Positions 54,501 to 62,060 of a stretch of 64,000 bases of DNA are shown in pieces. The position numbers and the translations under genes are program-made. The DNA is taken from the NCBI GenBank assembly GCA_033782935.1, contig JAWQEG010000414.1, positions 253,001 through 317,000 on the forward strand, read 5' to 3'. The notes beneath the pieces are model-generated. The model worked only from the letters and a program-made list of their open reading frames with translations. It did no database searches and was not told the origin of the DNA. How positions within the stretch are numbered: the stretch's first letter is position 1; the number at the start of each line of letters is the position of its first letter. The DNA is from Petrolisthes cinctipes. Its lineage: Eukaryota > Arthropoda > Malacostraca > Decapoda > Porcellanidae.

Positions 54501-56046
54501 CACAGTCGATATGTGCATGCATCTTCTGCACCCGTTTACATTCCAAATTGAGGTTCAAAACACCCGAAAATTCGATATTTTTGGGTCCCCGAAGCGATCT
54601 GTACATGCCTCCTCCGTGTTAGAGTATTTTCCAAATATTGGCCCAAAACATGCTTAAAATCGATATTGTGGGTGCGCAAAGTCGATATGTGCATGCATTT
54701 TCGGTACCCGTTTATATCTCAAATTCAAGCTCAAAACACCCGAAAATTCGATATTTTTGGGTCCCAGAAGCGATCTGTACATGCCTACTCCGTGTTAGAG
54801 TATTTTCAAAATACAGGACAAAAACATGCTCAAAATCGATATTTTGGGTGCCCAAAGTCGATATGTGCATGCATCTTCAGTACCTGTTTACATTCCAAAT
54901 TGAGGTTCAAAACACCCGAAAATTCAATATTTTTGGGTCCCAGAAGCGATCTATACATGCCTAGTCAGATACAGGCCCAAAACATGCTGAAAATCGATAT
55001 TTTAGGTGCCCAAAGTCAATATGTGTATGCATCTTCTGCACCCGTTTATATCCCAAATTCAACCTCAAAACACCCGAAAATTCGATGTTTTTTGGTCCCA
55101 TAAGCGATATGTACATGCCTACTCATTGCTAGAATGTTTTCAAAATATAAGCTCAAAACATACTAAAAATCGATATTTTAAGTGTCCAAAGTCGATATGT
55201 TCATGCATCTTCTGTACCCGTTTATATCTCAAATTCAACCTCATAACACCCGAAATTTCGATATTTTTGGGTCCCAGAAGCGATCTGTACATGCCTACTC
55301 AGTGCTAGAATGTTTTCAAAATATAGGCTCAAAACATGCTTAAAATCGATATTTTAAGTGTCCAAAGTCGATATGTGCATGCATCTTCTGTACCCGTTTA
55401 TATCTCAAATTCAGTCTTAAAACACCCGAAAATTCGATATTTTGGGGTCCCAGAAGTGATCTGTACATATCTACTTTGTGCTAGAATATTTTCAAAATAT
55501 AGGCTCAAAACATGCTAAAATCGTTATATTAAGTGTCCAAACTCGATATGTTGATGCATCTTCTGTACCCGTTTATATCTCAAATTCAGGCTCCAAACAC
55601 CCGAAAATCCGATATTTTGGGGTCCCAGAAGTGATCTGTACATGCCTACTCAGATACAGGCCCAAAACATGCTGAAAATCGATATTTTAGGTGCCCAAAG
55701 TCAATATGTGTATGCATCTTCTGCACCCGTTTATATCTCAAATTTAACCACAAAACACCCGAAAATTCGATATTTTTCGGTGCCAGAAGCGATCTGTACA
55801 TGCCTACTCAGTGCTAGAATGTTTTCAAAATATAGGCTCAAAACATACTAAAAATCGATATTTTAAGTGTCCAAAGTCGATATGTGCATGCATCTTCTGT
55901 ACCCGTTTATATCTCAAATTCAGGCTCAAAACACCCGAAAATTCAATATTTTTGGGTTCCAGAAGCGATCTGTACATGCCTACGCAGTGCTAGAATATTT
56001 TACAAAATACAGGCCTAAAACATGCTAAAAATCGATATTTTAGGTG
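51540..56046 (+). repeat. Divergent right margin of the satellite array
   Basis: Monomers in the last 4.5 kb differ more from each other and from the consensus than those further left. Examples are TTTTTGTGTGTCCCAGACGCG-type cores near 51541 and 54403, the added T run in GCGTTTTTTATATTTC near 53086, and GCTTGGGCCTTCGAAGCG near 53841. There are also a partial duplication near 54235, 18-bp deletions near 54969 and 55654, and local pairs of near-identical neighbours (for example 52413-52588 and 52589-52764, both with CTATACCCGTATACATCCC). No block of more than about 700 bp is duplicated here. This matches the reduced homogenisation expected at the edge of a satellite array. Confidence 0.75.
54960..56046 (+). 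repeat. Tandem duplication of 685 bp carrying a shared 18-bp deletion
   Basis: At 54966 and again at 55651 the monomer jumps from CTCAG (or GTCAG) straight to ATACAGGCCC, lacking the usual 18 bp that include GCTAGAATGTTTTC. The same junction 685 bp apart, followed in both cases by the CTGCACCCGTTTATATC monomer and later by ACATACTAAAAATCGATATT with AAGTGTCC, shows that a four-monomer segment with one shortened copy was duplicated. The second copy is cut off by the retroelement at 56047. Confidence 0.8.
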
Positions 56047-56129
56047 TGTACACACCATAAAACCATTTAGAAAAGGATCACTACTTCTAATCTGTTTACA
56101 AATCAGAAACAGGCCATCTGGGCAAGTTG

Positions 56130-56149
56130 GACACACACACACACACACA
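56130..56149 (+). repeat. (AC)n microsatellite in LTR U3
   Basis: A run of about nine AC dinucleotides lies in the U3 part of the LTR, just before AGGTGCGGC. Confidence 0.95.
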
Positions 56150-56227
56150 GGTGCGGCTTCAGGTCATACAAAGACATTATTAACCTTTCCTACCTCCCCT
56201 TCGAAGGAGAGTAGGAAAGAGAGTAAA

Positions 56228-56249
56228 GGAGAGAGAGAGAGAGAGAGAT
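56228..56249 (+). repeat. (GA)n microsatellite in LTR U3
   Basis: A run of about ten GA dinucleotides is flanked by further purine-rich sequence (GGAGAGTAGGAAAGAGAG). GA tracts can bind GAGA-type factors in arthropods; whether this one acts in the promoter is not shown by the sequence. Confidence 0.9.
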
Positions 56250-56373
56250 AGGAAAGGGTTGGCCCACTTTCCCTTTCACACGAGAAGAGAGAAGTAGGTA
56301 CAGAATCAAACTGACCATTCACAGGCAACACAGTCACACTCTAGCCATTCTGTAAACTATTGAGTTTGAAATG

Positions 56374-56380
56374 TATATAA
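56374..56380 (+). promoter_or_regulatory. TATA box of the LTR promoter (putative)
   Basis: TATATAA occurs in the context ATGTATATAAGCAGAGG, 144 bp upstream of an AATAAA signal. Transcription would start around 56400-56410, which would make the stretch from there to about 56540 the R region. Confidence 0.65.
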
Positions 56381-56517
56381 GCAGAGGAGGTACACTAGGA
56401 TTTAGGATACCACACTGACTCCCTAAGGGCTATAAACTGTCTCCATAGAGAGAGACATAATACCATATAAGACAAGGCAGATCACGATAATACCCTGTAT
56501 AGATAAGTACACATATT

Positions 56518-56523
56518 AATAAA
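56518..56523 (+). terminator. Polyadenylation signal in the LTR (putative)
   Basis: AATAAA lies downstream of the TATA box and upstream of the proposed U5, the usual position for the signal that ends the retroelement transcript in the 3' LTR. In this 5' LTR it marks the R region. Confidence 0.55.
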
Positions 56524-56702
56524 TTAAGCCTTAAGAAACTTGTGAAGTCAATCACCTAAGCAAACATAAGAAAGCACCCCGTCTTCCACGTTACCTAAAA
56601 CCACAACAACAACAACTACTACAACTACAACTCCAAGAATTACACACAAGTAACTTACCAGGTTCTGCCCAGAGTTCAAGCCTTCAGAACTGGTACATTT
56701 GA

Positions 56703-56713
56703 TGGCAGCGGTG
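56703..56713 (+). other. Primer binding site candidate
   Basis: TGGCAGCGGTG begins five bases after the proposed LTR end. TGG at its start is what a match to a tRNA 3' CCA end requires, and the position fits a minus-strand primer site. I cannot assign the tRNA without a comparison set. Confidence 0.55.
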
Positions 56714-57572
56714 TTTTTGCAATAAGGCAAATTGCAAGGTATAGACTTCACGGGAGTACAGTGACTAACATTGTTCAAGGACAAGTTGAAGGAATTTACT
56801 TGTAAATCCTCTCAAGTAATTTCTTCTGTGGGTATAATCTTACGACCTCTAACGAGGGAGACAAACCACAAATTCTTTACCTACAAGAGGCACCTGCTTC
56901 AACATACCTGCAACTGACCTACAAGGGGTCCTCATCTACTTCACAACAAACAATCATCACTTCATCACTACCATATCGGCGGCCCTGCATAAATTCTCTT
57001 GTCAGGACAACGCCACGACCTCCATCATCTCCACGCTGACGCCTCGTTACGTAAATTCTCTCGTAAAGGCAAGTCAACGTTCATCATCTTCACTCCAATA
57101 ACGACTGTTAGTGTGTTAGTGTGCGAGCTAACTAATAATCGCTTCGCCTCTCCACCGACGTCGCCTCTTCACCACATCGTCGCCTCGTCAGACACCACCC
57201 CAACTAGACTTCAACTCGTCGTCATCGTCGTTGCAACTAGAGTCAACTAAAAGTAGGTACACATTACATGTTACATTACATTATTTTTCACTTGTCCACG
57301 AACATGTTAGAATAGATTAGGTTCCTCAGTTACAGCCCAGAAAGAAAGAAAAGAAGTGCCAAATTACAACAAAGGTAAAGGTATTCTCCCCCATTACTCC
57401 AAAGGTATCATAACTAACTTCGAATATCCCTGATAATGATTCAAGCTAGATTTCCCTGCCTCCCTAAGCCTCGTTTGTGGTGCCAACACATTCGAGTACA
57501 TTTTCTGCTTCTACCTTACCCCCATTAAAAACTTAATATGGTATACTATATTAACCTGTATTTTCTCCAACA
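56714..57572 (+). other. Untranslated leader between primer binding site and gag
   Basis: This 859-bp stretch shows no convincing coding region. A frame at 56999-57250 is open for 83 codons but starts without ATG and has low-complexity His/Ser/Thr/Val content, so I leave it unannotated. The leader contains two imperfect copies of a segment starting TAAATTCTCT, about 61 bp apart (56990 and 57052), each followed by CATCATCT and CTCC-type sequence. Packaging and splice-donor signals would be expected here but cannot be identified by eye. Confidence 0.5.
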
Positions 57573-58361
57573 ATGGCTACTCCTCCAAAATCTCCTACTG
57601 TCTCTGCTCTTCATACAACTTCTTCTAGCCCCACTACCTCCTCTATGCATACAATGACAATCTTACCCACCCACAAGTATTTAAAGTATTATACGGGAGA
57701 TAATCCAAGATATGGGATTGATCTCTTCTTGCGTCATTTGGAGGATGTGTTTAACCAAACTAATATAGAGCAGGACTTACATAAGATCAGATTCGTGAGA
57801 GAGCATATTGCACCAGATAGTCCAGCCAGCTATATGATAACTACAAGTGCTTTTTCTGACCCAGAGAATTTAACGTCATATGCTACATTCAGACAGTCAC
57901 TTATTGATGTTTTTGGGGATGGTAAACTACATAATTCATTATCATGGGTTCAGAGAATGATTATAACAAAGGCAGAAAACATAACTACAAGTGAACCAGC
58001 AAAAGCACTTGCATTATCAGGGTCTCTAACTTTAAATTCGAAGGAATCTCGTATCATACATCGTGAATTACAGATTACTCAATCCATAGGGACGAAGAAT
58101 TTTAATTTTGATGCCACTCCTACTCAAGGGGAATCACAGGGAAAACGTTGCAAACACTGTAACGGAAATAATAATATTACCAGTGATTGTTATTACTTAC
58201 ATAATACTAAAGGAAATGATCAAGGGAAAAGTAATAATAAATACAGTTATTTACATGAATCAAAGTCGCATTCCTTAGATGAATGCATGATCCTTAACAG
58301 AATGAAATGGGACTTGCACAATCGAAATATGATGTATGAAACGAGACCGCCACAATATTAA
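57573..58361 (+). CDS. Gag-like polyprotein of Ty3/gypsy-type retroelement
   Basis: An open frame of 262 codons encodes a Gag-like protein, the structural protein that assembles the retroelement particle and binds its RNA. The ATG is in a strong context (A at -3, G at +4). The N-terminal 30 residues are Ser/Thr/Pro-rich. Residues 35-130 resemble a retrotransposon gag core (KYYTGDN, LFLRHLEDVF, ATFRQSLIDVFGD). Near the C terminus are two zinc-knuckle-like motifs. The first is C193-x2-C196-x4-N201-x4-C206, with Asn where His is usual. The second is S225-x2-H228-x4-H233-x4-C238, with Ser where Cys is usual. At 262 residues it is somewhat short for such proteins, so an internal deletion around residues 130-185 is possible. 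It is open although the pol region next to it is full of stops. The identification as gag rests on the core, the knuckles and the position. Confidence 0.75.
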   Translation: MATPPKSPTVSALHTTSSSPTTSSMHTMTILPTHKYLKYYTGDNPRYGIDLFLRHLEDVFNQTNIEQDLHKIRFVREHIAPDSPASYMITTSAFSDPENLTSYATFRQSLIDVFGDGKLHNSLSWVQRMIITKAENITTSEPAKALALSGSLTLNSKESRIIHRELQITQSIGTKNFNFDATPTQGESQGKRCKHCNGNNNITSDCYYLHNTKGNDQGKSNNKYSYLHESKSHSLDECMILNRMKWDLHNRNMMYETRPPQY

Positions 58362-58620
58362 AACGTCCCGAAAATAAAACTGTAGGCCCTGTCGTCGCAT
58401 TTACCAATAATATACTATAATTCCCTGTCCTAGTATCACATAGTAACACCAACTTAATGATAGACACAGGCGCGGCAGTTTCCTTGTTATCGGATAATTC
58501 CTTTAACAAATTATGCAAATTAGGTCCCCAACGGCATTTATAAACCAAGATTGAACAGGTGACATAGCATTGTCAACCATGACAGGCAATAAATTACAGG
58601 TATTAGGGACACTTTAACCC
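58362..58620 (+). pseudogene. Retropepsin-like protease remnant of pol
   Basis: An aspartic-protease active-site motif, LMIDTGAAVSLL, is encoded at 58454-58489, with the DTG codons at 58463-58471. It lies in a different frame from gag, 93 bases after the gag stop. Its frame is bounded by stops at 58418 and 58541, so only about 40 codons are continuous. A weak second match (NKLQVLG) follows near 58590 in another frame. The catalytic Asp itself is intact, but the domain cannot be expressed as one piece. Retropepsin would cleave the Gag-Pol polyprotein. Confidence 0.7.
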
Positions 58621-59170
58621 TTCCTGTACGGTTAGACAAGGGAACTAACCATATACATATTGAATTTTATATAATACGAAATTATAAACTAGGTTTATCA
58701 TACCTTATCAAACAAACCATAATAATTAACCCTAAATATAAAATAATACATTTTAGGAATTAATGTATTCTAATACAGGATTGTCCAGGCCAATATATAA
58801 GTCCATGTAATGTTAACTCTATACATATTGAAAATGAGGGAAACGACCCCATTGTCATAAAGGCCATTGCTGCATATTGTAATACTATATTAACTTCAAA
58901 TTTCGTCCATTAATTGAAGGTAGAGCTTCCATCTCATGTACAGTCACAAACTACCATTCTATCCTTAATAGAACTAGTACAATAATATATAACCAGGGAT
59001 TAATTTACTTTAACCAATGTAAACAGTGAAAATTTCACTGATATTAATAAAACATCTACCAATATTCATGTAAAGAAAGGAACATATCTATGTGATCTGT
59101 ACAGATGGAAGTTAGACCAATACCACAAGGAAATATTGTATCGGTTCTTACCGAGGGATAAAGTGATACT
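58621..59170 (+). pseudogene. Pol linker between protease and reverse transcriptase, decayed
   Basis: About 550 bp separate the protease motif from the first reverse transcriptase matches, a normal distance for gypsy-type pol. Short open pieces resembling the linker can be read (for example around 58990-59110), but stops and frame changes interrupt all three frames. I see no other gene in this interval. Confidence 0.45.
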
Positions 59171-60175
59171 CACATAAGGGAGCAACTTAGAAATTTTGTC
59201 AGTGGACGCGATTTTCCACTTTATCGTGATAATCTTATCACCATACTAGCCACATATTGAAATGCGATTGCCCTACTTGGTGACTTCTTAGGATGAACCA
59301 ACATTATAAAGCATGCCATTACACTAACATCTCCTAAACCCATTTATTCGAGCATATAGACTACCATACCTCATAGTAGGCAGAAAGTTGTAGAGAAAAT
59401 TATTAATGAAATGATGGATGAAGGCATTATTTAGAATTCTAACTCCCCTTTTAACAACCCAATGTTTTTGGTTTCAATAATAATGGTGAATTTACGCCAG
59501 TAATTGATTACAGACAAATAAATAATGCTACAATTAAAGACAAATATCCCCTCCCTCCTTTAAGATGTTTTGTCTAACATTGGTAAATCAAAGCCTATGA
59601 TATTCTCCACCTTAAACTTGGTCAGTGGAAACTGGCAAGTAGCATTAGATGATAAAAGTCAACCCATTACAACATTTAGTACTTCCCATGGTTATTATGA
59701 ATACATTCGTAGACCATTTGGGTTATGTAATGTTTCATCCATATTTCAGCATATGGTCAATTTTCGTATTGGCGTTATTAATAACGTAGTCATCGCTAAT
59801 CTCAACGATTTGATTATTTTTCTATAGACGTACATTCATAATAAGTAACAATAAAGAAGCTTATCCAGAGATTACATTAGGTAGGCCTCAAACTTTAACT
59901 GCCTATGTGTCATTTTCTTAACCAGGAAATTATAATTTTAGGTTATACATTACCCGCCACTGTGCTCCATACACAATCTGGTAAAATACGAGCAATGAAA
60001 GTATTCACTATTCCTAATGAATGTTACTAACGTAAAATAATTCTTGGGTTTAGGTTCTTATTATAGAATCTTGGTAAAGCATTTTTCCCAAGTAGCTAAA
60101 CCCCTAAATAATAAACTCGAGATTTTGTATGGAGGCCAGAAAAAACAGCTGAGCTTTGAATTATTAAAGGTTAAT
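59171..60175 (+). pseudogene. Reverse transcriptase domain of pol, inactivated
   Basis: The gypsy-type RT blocks appear in order. The N-terminal part includes LRNFVSGRDFPLY (about 59187) and HAITLTSPKPIYS (about 59310). Next come INEMMDEGII followed by an in-frame stop (about 59402-59436), VIDYRQIN (59499) and KYPLPPL. The longest open piece, 59570-59827, carries FSTLNLVSGNWQVALDD, YEYIRRPFGLCN and NLNDLIIF. The connection region reads YYRILVKHFSQVAKPLN near 60059-60109. Two of the three catalytic aspartates are lost: Asn at 59615-59617 replaces the Asp usual in the LDLxSGYWQ block, and the YxDD box at 59798-59809 reads N-L-N-D. A frameshift lies near 59470-59480, with several stops elsewhere. 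The enzyme would have copied element RNA into DNA. Confidence 0.88.
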
Positions 60176-60600
60176 TAATGTCAGCTCCAATTTTTGCGTT
60201 CCCAAGTATTCATTAACTTTTATCAAGTGTACAGATGCTTCTTCAGTAGGCTTAGGCGCTGTACTTATGTAAGAGATAGCTAGGGGTCGATATCAGGTAT
60301 GTGCTAATGCTTAGAGTATATTAAATGCTCAGGGAACTCGTTACTCTGTAACAAAACAGGAAATTTAAGCAATATTATGGGCACTTCGTACTTTTAGAGA
60401 AATCGTATTAGGCTATCCTTTACAAGTTTTCGCGAATTACCAAACGATCCTTGGCTTACTATAACCTCTAACCCTAACGGAAAAATTAGCCAGATAATAT
60501 CTAACAAGACAGGAATTTCTTCCACATATAGATATTAAATACCTTCCAGGACGATTAATAAAGTAGCAGATCCCTTAAACAATCATCGTGTCCTTTAGTT
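60176..60600 (+). pseudogene. RNase H domain of pol, inactivated
   Basis: Directly after the RT connection, fragments of a gypsy-type RNase H can be read: TDASSVGLGAVL (about 60230-60265, with the first catalytic Asp), RYSVTKQEI then a stop, AILWALRTF (about 60374), and HIDIKYLPGRLIK (about 60525). Stops interrupt the frame after GAVLM, after KQEI and after the final LIK motif. This domain would degrade the RNA strand of the RNA/DNA hybrid. Recognition is by motif order and position. Confidence 0.75.
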
Positions 60601-60699
60601 CCGAGGACACCCATGGACTTTGACCTTAATACGGTTCCTAAACATTAGCAAACGGATTCTATGATGAATGTAATAAGATATTCATTAAAAAACCCTGAG

Positions 60700-61930
60700 G
60701 ATGAAAATAATGGACCATAATTACCCAGTCACTTAAATACCTTTTCCCTTCATGATGATATTATTTACAGAAAACTAAGGAAACGTGACGTACAAACCAA
60801 TCACATAGTGATACAACAAATAATAATTCCCTCAGTATTAATTACCCTTATATCATAATGCAGCAGGACATCCTGATAGAGGTAGGTACCTAACCACCCT
60901 ACATACAATATACTATTAACATAAACTAAGGGTAGATGATGAAACACATATATCGCTCAGTACGAAACATACAATGCAGGTCAAGGTCATACATTTGGAC
61001 CTCTGTTCCATGACGGGAATCCCTAATCCTGGACGAATCATGGGACATAGTAGGAATAGATATACTTTCCTTACCAATTTAGAATCAGGACACAGATAAG
61101 TTTTTACCTATGATTAACCATTTTCTAGATATTTAATGGCAGCACCACTACGATAAAAACCGCAAAAGTAAGTGCACATATATTTAAAAACCAAATTCCT
61201 ATGCCCATTTACATGTCCCAATATTATAAAAGATAGCTGATTTCTACTACATTAAGCAAACGTTTGTATTACCATATTTCCCAGCATCTAATGGGTTAAC
61301 AAAACGGCAAAACCGTAACACTACTAGAAGTACTTCGTGGCACAGAAACAAGGAAAATCCCTCCACATGGGAAGACTGCATCGATATGACGGTCAATAAA
61401 CACTACAAAATACGTATGGATACGTCTTTTAAATGATATAACAATTGCCACGAAGAAGCCATGCTAAAACATGGACAACTATGCTGAACGACAGTGAGTT
61501 GCATTTCCACAATTTCATCATGATGAACAAAGCAATTTATCAGCTTGCAAGGAAAATGCGTGATCGCCGACATAACAAAGCAATTTATCGGCTTGCAAGG
61601 AAAATGCGTGATCGCCGACATAACAAAGCAATTTATCGGCTTGCAGGGAAAATGCGTGATCGCCAACATAACAAAGCAATTTATCGGCTTGCAGGGAAAA
61701 TGCGTGATCGCCGACATAACAAAACAAAGTATAGACTTGCTAGAGAAGAAAAAAATGCGTAATCGCCGACATAATGGATACCCGATCGAACTTCACACAG
61801 TCATGTCTTTAGTAGGCATAACCTTATAATAAAGAATAATTTTACCAGGCGGATGATGTTGTTTATGTAAACAGAATAAAGAAATTGGTAAAATGCGCGC
61901 AAAAACCTAACATCCAAAATAAAACCAATC
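60700..61930 (+). pseudogene. Integrase domain of pol, inactivated and interrupted by a minisatellite
   Basis: An integrase remnant follows RNase H. The zinc-binding region shows DDIIYRKLRKRDV (about 60753) and NAAGHPDRGRY (about 60858). The catalytic core shows WDIVGIDILSLP at 61041-61076, with the first Asp at 61059-61061, then INHFSRY-like and MAAPL sequence about 80 bases later. Near 61275-61316 it shows PYFPASNGL followed by TKRQNR. In functional relatives that last block is NGxVERxNR, so the catalytic Glu is replaced by Lys (61302-61304). A QADDVVYV segment at 61847-61870 resembles the GDxVxV element of the C-terminal domain. Stops and frame changes are frequent, and the 48-bp repeat at 61526-61772 separates core from tail. 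Integrase would insert the DNA copy into the genome. Confidence 0.78.
61526..61772 (+). repeat. 48-bp minisatellite inside integrase 3' region, 4 full copies plus one diverged
   Basis: The unit starts AACAAAGCAATTTATC and ends GATCGCCGACAT. Copies start at 61526, 61574, 61622 and 61670; they differ at a few positions (CAGCTT/CGGCTT, GCAAGG/GCAGGG, GCCGAC/GCCAAC). A fifth, diverged copy of 55 bp runs 61718-61772 and may be the ancestral sequence. Because 48 is a multiple of three, each frame repeats with a 16-residue period. The forward frame open at 61445-61762 repeats a strongly basic peptide (KAIYRLARKMRDRRHN), and a reverse frame of 104 codons is open only for the same reason. The expansion looks like replication slippage in a dead gene. 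Confidence 0.92.
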
Positions 61931-62060
61931 AATATCTCTGCAACAGCAACAATGTCCTCTTCCTCGTAATATTATCCCTACTATTGATGATAATAAAATA
62001 AACACTTACAAACAAAAACTCCGATCGGTTTCCAATGAAAAATAATATTTCTTCTTACAA
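61931..62060 (+). other. Spacer between integrase tail and putative env start
   Basis: This short AT-rich stretch has no supported gene. The end of pol probably lies here: a short frame near 61940-62035 (LPRNIIPTIDDNKINTYKQK) is open but shows no domain. Confidence 0.35.

Larger units (their letters stand above)
1..56046 (+). repeat. Satellite DNA array, 176-bp monomer, about 318 copies
   Basis: One tandem repeat fills this interval without a foreign insertion or an inversion. The period is 176 bp: the phrase ACATGCTCAAAATCGATATT and its variants recur every 176 bp, with occasional monomers 1-18 bp shorter or a few bp longer. Fixed landmarks in each monomer are AAAATCGATATTTT, GTCGATATGTGCATGCATC, TCTGTACCCGTTTATATC, AAAATTCGATATTTTTGGG, GCGATCTGTACATGCCTAC and ACAGGCCCAAAAC. 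The unit is AT-rich. The array starts mid-monomer at base 1, so it continues to the left. Because 176 is not a multiple of three, a reading frame entering the next copy changes frame; several frames lack stops, which produces overlapping spurious frames of 60-217 codons. The size is nucleosome-like and typical of centromeric or pericentromeric satellites; location and function are inference. I do not recognise it as a named satellite family. Confidence 0.98.
56047..56697 (+). repeat. 5' long terminal repeat (putative)
   Basis: The proposed limits are TGTACACACC at the left and CTGGTACA at the right, giving TGTAC/GTACA inverted ends and a length of about 651 bp. Internal signals are in the expected order: U3 with AC and GA microsatellites, a TATA box at 56374, a polyadenylation signal at 56518, a CAA/CTA-rich U5, and then a primer-binding-site candidate five bases after the end. 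The left limit is supported by the break in satellite sequence; the right limit rests on the inverted ends and the following TGGCAGCGG. No 3' LTR is available to confirm either limit. Confidence 0.65.

Noticed and set aside
115..56000. Hundreds of overlapping frames of 60-217 codons giving Cys/Tyr/Ser-rich peptides that look like a repeat-protein family
   Set aside because: They start and stop at fixed phases of the 176-bp satellite, overlap each other in two or three frames, change frame at each monomer boundary and exist because the repeat is stop-poor. The longest ones (for example 24018-24671 and 25953-26606) are copies of the same higher-order block.
1..56046. CRISPR array
   Set aside because: There is no short repeat with unique spacers: the whole 176-bp unit is repeated, no cas-like gene is present and the context is eukaryotic.
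1..56046. Pol III B-box-like GGTTCAAAACACC in some monomers, suggesting a SINE or tRNA origin
   Set aside because: No A box lies at the right distance, there is no tRNA-like fold or poly(A) tail, and the motif is just one variant of the common GGCTCAAAACACC.
56548..56784. Minus-strand 78-codon frame with a poly-valine run
   Set aside because: The Val run is the antisense reading of a CAA/CTA triplet stretch in the LTR; it crosses the LTR end and the primer binding site.
56999..57250. 83-codon frame in the leader
   Set aside because: It starts without ATG, has low-complexity composition, matches no domain and lies between primer binding site and gag where a leader is expected.
58294..58548. 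Minus-strand 84-codon frame over the gag/protease junction
   Set aside because: It is antisense to the gag end and the DTG protease motif and has no domain signal of its own.
59171..61320. Hypermutation (editing-type) as the cause of pol decay
   Set aside because: The substitutions I can infer are mixed (G to A, C to T, G to T, T to A) and are accompanied by frameshifts, so ordinary decay explains them; a sister copy would be needed to test strand bias.
61403..61727. Minus-strand frames of 104 and 69 codons with Cys-containing repeats
   Set aside because: They are produced by the 48-bp minisatellite, whose length is a multiple of three, and are antisense to pol.
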